From positions 1-64,000 of the forward strand of contig CAMBYH010000001.1 in the NCBI GenBank assembly GCA_945872065.1: 64,000 bases of DNA, written 5' to 3'. Below the pieces are notes generated by a model that had not been told where the DNA came from, did no database searches, and saw nothing but the letters and a program-made list of their open reading frames with translations. Source of the stretch: Arsukibacterium tuosuense (GTDB lineage: Bacteria; Pseudomonadota; Gammaproteobacteria; Steroidobacterales; GCA-2729495). The position numbers and the translations under genes are program-made. This document shows positions 25,667 through 33,225 of the stretch, in pieces (position 1 is the first letter of the stretch; each line of letters starts with the position of its first letter).

Positions 25667-26295
25667 GGGCACCTGGACGCAGGGACGCGTCGGGCTTCAC
25701 CTTGCTGGAGTTGCTGGTGGCCATGGGCATCTTCGCCGTGATTGGCGCCATGGCGCTGGGCGGGCTGAATGCCGTGGTGGGTCAGGAAACTCAGGCCCGG
25801 GAACAGACCGAGCGCCTGGCCATGTTGCAGCGCGCGCTACGTCTGCTCTCGACCGATTTCAGCAGTGTTGAGCCTCGCTTTATCCGGGATGAGCTCGGCA
25901 GTGACCGGGAGCTTCCCCTGACCACCGATGGCCGCGGGCAGTTCCTGGTCCGCCTCACCCGGGGCGGCTGGCCTAATCCTGCGAACCTCCCGCACCGGGG
26001 CACTCTCCAGCGGGTTCAGTACCGGCTTGAGGATGGGGATCTGTATCGCGAGTACTGGCCGGTGGTCGACCCGGTGCTGGGACAGGAGCCGCGGAGCGAG
26101 AAACTGTTTGGTGGCGTCAAGGACGTCAAGCTCCTGTTCCTGGACACGAGCCAGGGGACGGGTGAATGGCAGCAGCAGTGGCCTCCCCTGCGCAACACCG
26201 CAGGCGCACCCGCCGGCCGGCCACGCGCCGTCCGGGTCACTCTCGACCTGGAGGACTGGGGCGAGATCGAGCGGCTGATCGAGATGCCTCAATGA
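25663..26295 (+). CDS. gspJ: Type II secretion minor pseudopilin GspJ
   Basis: Pseudopilus tip component. GTG 25663 overlaps the gspI stop. The prepilin motif Ala-Ser-Gly before Phe-Thr-Leu-Leu-Glu-Leu-Leu-Val-Ala-Met-Gly is followed by a helix and a beta-rich domain of the usual GspJ size (210 aa total). Its stop overlaps the ATG of gspK. Confidence 0.93.
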   Translation: MRAPGRRDASGFTLLELLVAMGIFAVIGAMALGGLNAVVGQETQAREQTERLAMLQRALRLLSTDFSSVEPRFIRDELGSDRELPLTTDGRGQFLVRLTRGGWPNPANLPHRGTLQRVQYRLEDGDLYREYWPVVDPVLGQEPRSEKLFGGVKDVKLLFLDTSQGTGEWQQQWPPLRNTAGAPAGRPRAVRVTLDLEDWGEIERLIEMPQ

Positions 26296-27260
26296 TGACA
26301 ACCCCACCCGGCAGGCAGGCAGGCATCGCCGTGCTCACGGCCATACTGGTTGTGGCCATTGCCACCGTACTGGCAGTAAACCTGCTCTGGCAGACCAGCG
26401 TTGGCCTGACGAGGACCGAGAACCTCCTGCTGCAGGACCAGGCGCGGCAATACGATCTCGGTGGAGAGGAGTTTGCCCGGTTCGGGCTTGCCGAGGACTA
26501 TCGCGATGATGGCGAGAACGGCTCGGATACCATCCAGGAAAACTGGGCCAAGCCGCTGGCCTTCGATGTCGAGGCGGGCAAGCTCGAAGGGTACCTGCAG
26601 GACCAGCAGGGCCGCTTCAACCTCAATGGCCTCATCGGCAAGGATGGCAAGCGTATCGAGGAGGTCCGGGATCAGTTTCAGCGGCTGCTGCTGCTTCTGC
26701 CCCTCGAGCGGCCCCTGGACGAGGGAACTGCAGCCGCACTGGCAGACGCCACCGTCGACTGGATCGACCCGGGAACCGATGTTGAGGCGGTTGGCGCCGA
26801 GGATGACCAGTACACCGGCCGGCAGCCACCGTACCGGCCGGCGAACTTCTGGCTGGTCTCCACCAGTGAGCTGCTGGCCGTTGAGGGCTATACCGCAGAA
26901 ATCTACGCGGCGCTACAGCCTCACGTTACGGCGTTGCCTCCCCCACCGACGGATGGGCAATCCTGGACACTCAACGTCAATACGGCGACGGATCTGGTCC
27001 TGGCGTCGCTGTTGCCCAATCTGTCGGCACTCGACGTGGAGCCCTTCGTGAACGGGGCCTACGATGATGCCGCCGATTTCAAGACTGACTTCCCCGGCAG
27101 TGAGGGCATCTCGCCCAAGATACCGCTGGGGGTAGGCAGCAACTGGTTTCTGTTAACCGTTACCGCGTCTATTGGCACTGCGCAGTCCAGTATGTACAGT
27201 CTCTTGGAACGCAACAGGGATGTGGTGCGCACCCGGCTACGGACCTTTGATGCGAACTGA
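26292..27260 (+). CDS. gspK: Type II secretion minor pseudopilin GspK
   Basis: Largest minor pseudopilin, capping the pseudopilus. The leader Arg-Gln-Ala-Gly is followed by Ile-Ala-Val-Leu-Thr-Ala-Ile-Leu-Val-Val without the Glu5 of other pseudopilins, which is characteristic of GspK. A Gln-Gly-Arg-Phe-Asn-Leu-Asn-Gly-Leu motif near 106-114 and the Asn-Val-Asn-Thr-Ala motif near 233-237 are also typical. ATG 26292 overlaps the gspJ stop; 322 aa. Confidence 0.94.
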   Translation: MMTTPPGRQAGIAVLTAILVVAIATVLAVNLLWQTSVGLTRTENLLLQDQARQYDLGGEEFARFGLAEDYRDDGENGSDTIQENWAKPLAFDVEAGKLEGYLQDQQGRFNLNGLIGKDGKRIEEVRDQFQRLLLLLPLERPLDEGTAAALADATVDWIDPGTDVEAVGAEDDQYTGRQPPYRPANFWLVSTSELLAVEGYTAEIYAALQPHVTALPPPPTDGQSWTLNVNTATDLVLASLLPNLSALDVEPFVNGAYDDAADFKTDFPGSEGISPKIPLGVGSNWFLLTVTASIGTAQSSMYSLLERNRDVVRTRLRTFDAN

Positions 27261-27278
27261 ACTGGAACGTCGTATTTA

Positions 27279-28571
27279 ATGAGTGAAACGCTGGTCATCC
27301 GCCTGGTGACGGACGGGCCTGGTCTCGTCACCGGGGCCGGCCCCATCGCGGGTCAGGCTGAATGGGCTGTGGTGGATGCCACGGGCGCCTGCGTCCTGGC
27401 GCCCGGCGCGGGCTCGCTCGCCGAGGCAGCGGTGCTCTGTGCGAACCGGCGCACACTGGTGCTGGTGCCTGCTGTGCGGGTGCTACGGACCCGTGTCGAC
27501 GTACCCGTCAAAGGCGCCAACCGGATTGCCCAGGCCCTGCCCTTCGCCCTGGAGGACGTGCTGGCGGAAGACGTGGAGGAGTTGCATTTTGTCGCGGGCA
27601 CCCGTTTCCCCGATGGTCAGGTGGCCGTTGCCGTCGTCCGTCGTGAGTGGATGGACGGCTGGCAGACCCAGCTCGCCACGGCAGGAATCCAGGCTCAGGG
27701 CATCTACGCCGACAGCGACGGCGTACTCGACATCGCGGGTAACGCCACGCTCATTCTTGAACGGCAGCATGCCCTGCTGCGGGAGCCGGGCGGTGATCCT
27801 GTCGTGGCAGAGCTGGACTCCCTGGTAAGCCTGCTGGAATTGTGGCTTGCCCAGCCCAGGCCCGTGGGCGAGGACGGCGCCACTCCGCCGCGCAATCTGC
27901 AGGTCTATGACGCCACGGTCGACGGCCTGCCCAACGCGGTCTGGGAGCAGTTCCAGGACAGGGTCGAGAGTCTCGAGGTCCGCCGCCTGCCCGATGGGGC
28001 CCTGCTCCGGCTGGCAGCGGCAATCGTCACCTGCCCCGGGGTCAACCTCCTGCAGGGTGACTATGCCCGACACACCAGTCTTGGCAGCCACTGGCCCCGC
28101 TGGCGTCTGGCAGCGGCCCTGGTCGCCGGCCTGGCAACGGCCACCGTGGCGGCGACGGCAGCCGACGCCTGGCGGTTGAAGCGCGAGAACGCTGCCCTGG
28201 AGATCGAGATCCGCCAGGCCGCCAGCTTCACCTTTCCGGGTGTTGAACCGGGCAGCGACCTGCGGAGTCGGGTGGATGCCGCCCTTCAGGGCGGGGACGG
28301 TGCAGCTTCCGGGGCTGCTGCCCGCCAGTTCCTGGAGACTCTGTCCACCGTCGCACTGGCAGTTACGAAGGCCGAGAACGCCAGCATCCAGGGGCTGAAT
28401 TACCGCTCAGGAGTGCTGGAACTGCAGGTGCGAGCACCCAGTGCGGATTCCCTGGATACCATTCGCAAGCTGGTCGCAGAGTCGGGCAAGCTCAAGGCGG
28501 AGATTCAGTCGTCTAACGCCGCCGGGGACCAGATCGAGGGGCGCATCCGCATCTCCGGTAACGGGGCTTGA
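27279..28571 (+). CDS. gspL: Type II secretion inner-membrane protein GspL
   Basis: Links the cytoplasmic ATPase GspE to the inner-membrane platform and to GspM. The 430-aa protein has a cytoplasmic actin-like domain (about 1-255), one membrane helix (about 276-292) and a periplasmic ferredoxin-like domain. The Phe-Ala-Leu-Glu-Asp-Val-Leu-Ala-Glu-Asp segment near residues 89-98 is a GspL hallmark. ATG 27279 is 18 bp after gspK. Confidence 0.93.
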   Translation: MSETLVIRLVTDGPGLVTGAGPIAGQAEWAVVDATGACVLAPGAGSLAEAAVLCANRRTLVLVPAVRVLRTRVDVPVKGANRIAQALPFALEDVLAEDVEELHFVAGTRFPDGQVAVAVVRREWMDGWQTQLATAGIQAQGIYADSDGVLDIAGNATLILERQHALLREPGGDPVVAELDSLVSLLELWLAQPRPVGEDGATPPRNLQVYDATVDGLPNAVWEQFQDRVESLEVRRLPDGALLRLAAAIVTCPGVNLLQGDYARHTSLGSHWPRWRLAAALVAGLATATVAATAADAWRLKRENAALEIEIRQAASFTFPGVEPGSDLRSRVDAALQGGDGAASGAAARQFLETLSTVALAVTKAENASIQGLNYRSGVLELQVRAPSADSLDTIRKLVAESGKLKAEIQSSNAAGDQIEGRIRISGNGA

Positions 28572-28581
28572 GGACGATGGG

Positions 28582-29082
28582 ATGAATTCTGCGGCACTGC
28601 GCGAATGGTTCGACAAGCTGGCCCCGCGAGAGCGTTGGCTGGTGCTGCTGGCAGCAGCCTTTGCCATCTTTGCGCTGGTTTACGCCCTGGGACTGCAACC
28701 ACTCTATGCCACCCGCGGGCAAGCCGCTGCGGAGCTTGAAATGCGCCGCAGCCTGCTCGGAGATCTGGAACAGGTCGCACGACGCTTCGGACCCCAGGGC
28801 CCGTCGACAGCCCCGGTCCCGGGCAACGTTGAATCCCTGGTCGTCGTCATCGACCGCTCAACCCGGGAGCGGGGTCTCGGTCCTTACCTGAAACGCAATC
28901 AACCGGAGGGACCGAACGGAGTGCGTATTCGCCTCGAGAGCGTCCCGTTCGATGATCTCACCGCCTGGCTGGCGGATACCCAGGCCAGGCATGGCCTGTC
29001 GGCAGTGTCGGCATCCTTTGATCCGAGCGGCGAACCCGGTCGCGTAAACTCCAATCTCGTCCTTGAGCTTGCCGGTCGCTAG
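28582..29082 (+). CDS. gspM: Type II secretion protein GspM
   Basis: Inner-membrane partner of GspL. The 166-aa protein has an N-terminal amphipathic segment containing Pro-Arg-Glu-Arg-Trp-Leu, one membrane helix (about 19-37) and a periplasmic domain of ferredoxin-like size. ATG 28582 was chosen because it places the helix near the N-terminus as in GspM; the open frame extends further upstream inside gspL. Confidence 0.9.
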   Translation: MNSAALREWFDKLAPRERWLVLLAAAFAIFALVYALGLQPLYATRGQAAAELEMRRSLLGDLEQVARRFGPQGPSTAPVPGNVESLVVVIDRSTRERGLGPYLKRNQPEGPNGVRIRLESVPFDDLTAWLADTQARHGLSAVSASFDPSGEPGRVNSNLVLELAGR

Positions 29083-29089
29083 CAGCTTC

Positions 29090-29845
29090 ATGCGCCCGAC
29101 CCGTCTGCTGGTAGCCGCCAGCCTCAGTGCACTGCTCGTGTCCCTGATCGCCCTCCTCCCCGCCCGGGTTGCGTTTGGGGTTCTCGGCATTCCGGCCAGC
29201 GCGGTCACCGGCTGGTCCGGCACGGTGTGGAGCGGCGCCGTCCAGCGTGTCTCGCTGGGCAACAACATCGCGCTCGGTCCGGTGCTCTGGCGCGTCCAGC
29301 CTGCGAAACTCCTGACGGGGCAGCTGGCTGCGGAGGTCCAGGCAACCGTACCGGACGGCTTTGTGAACGCGACTGTGGGGCTGTCATTGGGCGGTGCCTG
29401 GTCTGCCAGCGGGGTGGAAGCGGCTGCGCCCCTGGCCTGGCTGGCACCGGCGATGGGTAATGCAGACAGTCAGGTGAGTGCACGCTTCGACAAGCTCGTC
29501 GTCAAGAAGGGTCGGGTCGAAGCCGCGGTTGGCAACCTGACGCTCGCCGGAGTCGTCCTGCCCATCCCGACCACGGGCCCCCAGCTTGGCGCGGGAACCT
29601 ACGAACTGACCTTCAGCGCCGATGGGCTGGGCCCGGACGATCTGCTGACTGGAGCCCTCAAGGATGCCGGGGGGGCCCTGGAGATCGCAGGGACAGTGAC
29701 CATCACGCCGCCCCGCTCCTACGAAGTCACCGGCACCGCCAGGCCGCGTCCCGAGGCGCCGCCCGAATTGCGCAGCGCACTCCAGATGCTTGGACCCGCC
29801 ACTGCAGATGGGAGCCATGCACTGAGCCTTGCGGGTTCCTTCTAG
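29090..29845 (+). CDS. gspN: Type II secretion protein GspN
   Basis: Accessory T2SS inner-membrane/periplasmic protein present in a subset of systems. The 251-aa product has an N-terminal membrane anchor (about residues 8-28), the Gly-Thr-Val-Trp-Ser-Gly motif near 45-50 typical of GspN, and a beta-rich repeat-like domain resembling AsmA-type proteins. ATG 29090 is favoured by the helix position; an in-frame TTG 29063 lies upstream. Its stop overlaps that of the convergent helicase gene inside a CTAG. Confidence 0.87.
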   Translation: MRPTRLLVAASLSALLVSLIALLPARVAFGVLGIPASAVTGWSGTVWSGAVQRVSLGNNIALGPVLWRVQPAKLLTGQLAAEVQATVPDGFVNATVGLSLGGAWSASGVEAAAPLAWLAPAMGNADSQVSARFDKLVVKKGRVEAAVGNLTLAGVVLPIPTTGPQLGAGTYELTFSADGLGPDDLLTGALKDAGGALEIAGTVTITPPRSYEVTGTARPRPEAPPELRSALQMLGPATADGSHALSLAGSF

Positions 29846-32800
29846 CCCGGCTGCTGGCCGGCCCCTGGGGCAGCGTCAGGTTCGATCCTCTGCAGCAGCT
29901 GCAGTAGTGGGAAATAGAGTGCGGTGTTGATCTTCCGCTGCTCGAGACAGACAAAGGCCTGGCGGTAAGCGTGGAGCTGGGCGGCGTAGCGTTCCACTTC
30001 CGAGCGGATGAAGCCCTCCGGATCTCCACCTTCGTGGCTGCTGGTCTTGTAGTCAACGATCCACCGCACGCCCTCGCTGTCAACGAATGCCCGGTCGATG
30101 ATCAGCTGACGGTAGCGGCCGCCCTCCGCCACCGTCACTGAATACTCGTTGAGCTGTTCCGTGTGCCCGGTGGAAAGCAGCCACTGACCCTGAGGATCAC
30201 TTAGCGCCTCCTGGAGCACGGCCTCCACGCGCAGGACAGCCTGGTCGAGGGATGCCGAATCCGCACCCTGCCGCCGCAGCAGCTGCCGGAACTGGGGCCG
30301 GAGACTTTGCAGTCTGGCTGGCGGGTAGTGGGCGGCGCCTTCACTCGCAATCTGTTGCAGCCAGCGGTGCGCTACAGAGCCGGCCTGCCGGGCCCAGGCA
30401 CTGGCCCAGTCATAGGTGACCGGATTGCGTAGGGCCGGACTACTGGCTGGAGCAAGCCGCAGCGACGGCGGCGCGGCCGGCCGCTGCCACCCCGATGGCA
30501 GGCGGCGCAACACCGGTTGTTGCCAGGGTGCTGACGGCGACCCAGCCGTCGCCTGAGATGCCGGGGAAGAAGTGGTAGCGGGCCAGGTTGATCCCACCAC
30601 AGGCCAGAGGCGCTCCAGAAGGGTGCCCCGGGCCGCCCGGGGGGCTGCCCCGGCATCGGGCTGGCCCCGGTCCGGCGGCACCTGGCCGAGCAGATGCAGG
30701 CGCTCCCTCGCCCGGGTGACAGCGACGTACAGCAGGCGGTCTGTCTCCGCCGTCTCCTGCCTGGCGCGCAGGCTCCAGAGCAACTCGTAGAGGGGATCGT
30801 CTGCGGCGCCGCTCGCATTGATGGGGGCCAGCAGGAGATCGAGGGAACCGGCGTGGGCCAGTTCCTGCCACAACAATGCCGGACGATCTTCCCGCCGAAT
30901 CGCCCTGCCCAGGCCCGGTACGATGACGGTGTCGAACTGCAGGCCCTTGGACTTGTGAATGGTCATCACCTGTACCAGGGCCCCCGGGTCAGACAGTGAG
31001 GCCCGGGTCTGGTCCAGTGCCCGGCTTAGTGCCAGGACGTCGGGGCAGTCGCCACCCACGTCATGCCGGCCAATCTCCTCAAGAACCAGGTCAGCCAGCA
31101 GCAGTTCAGGCCCCGCCACGGCTGGCCCGCCCAGTTCCAGCCATATGCCTTCCACGACATCCCGGAGGGGAATCTGCCCGAGTCGCGACAAGCCGGCCTG
31201 AAAGGCGACACTGACCCGGCTGAGACGCGCGCGGCCATCGGGTGTCAGACGCCCGACCAGCGTGGTGTCGCCTGCCAGCTCGAACACGGTGCGGTGGTCA
31301 TCGACGGCGGCCAGTTCGGCCAGATCCGCGAGGGTCAGTCCGCACCAGGGCGCGCGCAGTACCGTCAGCCAGGCCAGCCGGTCTCCGGCATGCACCAGTG
31401 CCCTGGTAATGGCCAACAGGTCGTTTGCCAGAGCTGTACGACCAAGTTCCACCAGGTCAGTGGCACTGAGCGGAACGTGCGCCAGACGGAGCGCAGCAAC
31501 GACATGCACAGCGTGGGTGCGACTCCGCACCAGGATGCCGATGCTGCCCGTCGGCCAGCGCACCAGAGCCTCCCGGACAATACGCACAACCTCCTCGGCC
31601 TCGATACTCTGCTGGTGCCAGCCAGCGGAGTGGACCGTAACTGCGGAAGGATCGCCTGCCGGCCCGCTCCGGGCCGCCACGCTCGGCGCAAAGGAAATGG
31701 CGCTGCTGACCAGGTCATCCCGGGCCGGAAACACTGTGTGGAACGTCGCGTTGGCCCAGGCCACAAGGGCGGGAACTGAACGGAAGTTGGCCCGTAGTCG
31801 GAGAAACTCGAGAACGATTCCCGGCAGGCCATAGTCCCTGACATCCAGAAACAGGCGAACCTCCGCCTGGCGAAAACGGTAGATCGACTGCATCGGATCG
31901 CCGACCAGGAAAAGGGTCCTGCCGTCTCCCGGTGTCCAGCCCCGCGTCAGCGCCCGGAGCAGGGCGTACTGCGCCTGGGACGTGTCCTGGAACTCATCCA
32001 GCAGAAGGTGCTGAAGCCGCCAGTCAACCCGCAGCGCAAGTTCGCTGGGCGCCGACTCGTCGCCCAGTGCTGCCCTGGCCTCTGCCGCGATCTCCGCATA
32101 ATCGGTCTCGCCCTCGCTGGCAAAGATCAGCTTGAGTTCAGCAGCGGCGAACGGTAGCAGTGTCAGAAGTGACTCGAGTGCGGTCCATTGGGCCGGTGAG
32201 TAGTGCGGTTCCGGCAGTGTCTTCACGGCAGCCAGCGCCTCCAGTACGCCCGCCGTATCCCTGAGGAGACTGATAATGCCCATGGCGTGGGCCTTGAGGT
32301 CTTTCTGGTCCGGCGGAAAGCCCCCGTTCTTGTCGAGTCTCTTGCGCCAGTCCCCCTCTCCGGTGAGGAACGTGGTTGCAGCGAATCGCCACCAAGCGCC
32401 CCAGTCGGCAAGGCTCCGTCCGGCACCGTGGCCCGTCGCGAGGTCCCGCCCAAGATTGATTGCAGCGGCGTGCACGATCTCGGCCATCTCAGCCTGTTGC
32501 GAAGCAGGGACGCTTGCCTCCACCCGCTGGAGTTCCCGTTCGACCAGCCTGCCAAGCCCACTCTCGAGGTTGGCGCGCGCACGCTGCGGATCCAGGCCCG
32601 CCCCGACCAGCGGTAGCCACTGGTCCCGGCGGGCGAGCAACTGCGCGAGCAGCTCCTCAGCGCGGCCGGGATCGTTATCCAGATGACGAAGAAGGGCCGC
32701 GACCTGGACCGCGGGTCCGTCCTGCTCCGCCAGAAGGCGCAGCGTGGCCCTGGCGGCGAGTCGATAGAGCCGCTCAGGCTGTTGACCTACGGGCCGCAAC

Positions 32801-33225
32801 GCGCTGGCCCCGGCGCTCACCGGAGCGCTGCGGGCCAGAGCGGCATTGAGTGCGTCGATCGTGCTGATGCGCAGCCGCGCTGGATGCCCCGACAGTTGCC
32901 AGCCCCGCTCCGTATCCCGGGCCCGGACGGCGGCAACCAGCTGGTCCATCTCGGCCGTCCCGACTGACGGGGCGCTCGCGGCCGGGACTCCGGCTCCCGC
33001 AAGCGCACCGAGCACGCGCCGCTGCATTTCGGCTGCGGCCTTGCGGGTGAAGGTCACGGCAAGAATCTCTTCCGGTTCCGCCGCCGTGGCGAGCAACCGG
33101 AGGTACCGTCTGACGAGAAGCTCGGTCTTGCCCGCGCCCGCTGGCGCCTGGACCAGAAAGGAGCGGCCGGGATCGAGAGCACGACGGCGTTCCGCGGCAT
33201 CTGGAGCTGCCAGAGAGTCGGTCAC
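29842..33225 (-). CDS. AddA-like UvrD-family helicase/nuclease
   Basis: A 1127-aa superfamily 1A helicase with a C-terminal PD-(D/E)XK nuclease, as in AddA of the AddAB double-strand-break repair enzyme. Walker A is Ala-Pro-Ala-Gly-Ala-Gly-Lys-Thr-Glu near residues 27-35, Walker B Leu-Leu-Asp-Glu-Phe-Gln-Asp-Thr near 415-422, and the nuclease motif Trp-Ile-Val-Asp-Tyr-Lys-Thr-Ser near 1057-1064. GTG 33225 overlaps the stop of the partner gene by 4 bp; an upstream in-frame start at 33315 would overlap it by 94 bp. Expected to unwind and trim broken ends for RecA. Confidence 0.85.
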   Translation of the reverse strand: MTDSLAAPDAAERRRALDPGRSFLVQAPAGAGKTELLVRRYLRLLATAAEPEEILAVTFTRKAAAEMQRRVLGALAGAGVPAASAPSVGTAEMDQLVAAVRARDTERGWQLSGHPARLRISTIDALNAALARSAPVSAGASALRPVGQQPERLYRLAARATLRLLAEQDGPAVQVAALLRHLDNDPGRAEELLAQLLARRDQWLPLVGAGLDPQRARANLESGLGRLVERELQRVEASVPASQQAEMAEIVHAAAINLGRDLATGHGAGRSLADWGAWWRFAATTFLTGEGDWRKRLDKNGGFPPDQKDLKAHAMGIISLLRDTAGVLEALAAVKTLPEPHYSPAQWTALESLLTLLPFAAAELKLIFASEGETDYAEIAAEARAALGDESAPSELALRVDWRLQHLLLDEFQDTSQAQYALLRALTRGWTPGDGRTLFLVGDPMQSIYRFRQAEVRLFLDVRDYGLPGIVLEFLRLRANFRSVPALVAWANATFHTVFPARDDLVSSAISFAPSVAARSGPAGDPSAVTVHSAGWHQQSIEAEEVVRIVREALVRWPTGSIGILVRSRTHAVHVVAALRLAHVPLSATDLVELGRTALANDLLAITRALVHAGDRLAWLTVLRAPWCGLTLADLAELAAVDDHRTVFELAGDTTLVGRLTPDGRARLSRVSVAFQAGLSRLGQIPLRDVVEGIWLELGGPAVAGPELLLADLVLEEIGRHDVGGDCPDVLALSRALDQTRASLSDPGALVQVMTIHKSKGLQFDTVIVPGLGRAIRREDRPALLWQELAHAGSLDLLLAPINASGAADDPLYELLWSLRARQETAETDRLLYVAVTRARERLHLLGQVPPDRGQPDAGAAPRAARGTLLERLWPVVGSTWPATTSSPASQATAGSPSAPWQQPVLRRLPSGWQRPAAPPSLRLAPASSPALRNPVTYDWASAWARQAGSVAHRWLQQIASEGAAHYPPARLQSLRPQFRQLLRRQGADSASLDQAVLRVEAVLQEALSDPQGQWLLSTGHTEQLNEYSVTVAEGGRYRQLIIDRAFVDSEGVRWIVDYKTSSHEGGDPEGFIRSEVERYAAQLHAYRQAFVCLEQRKINTALYFPLLQLLQRIEPDAAPGAGQQPG

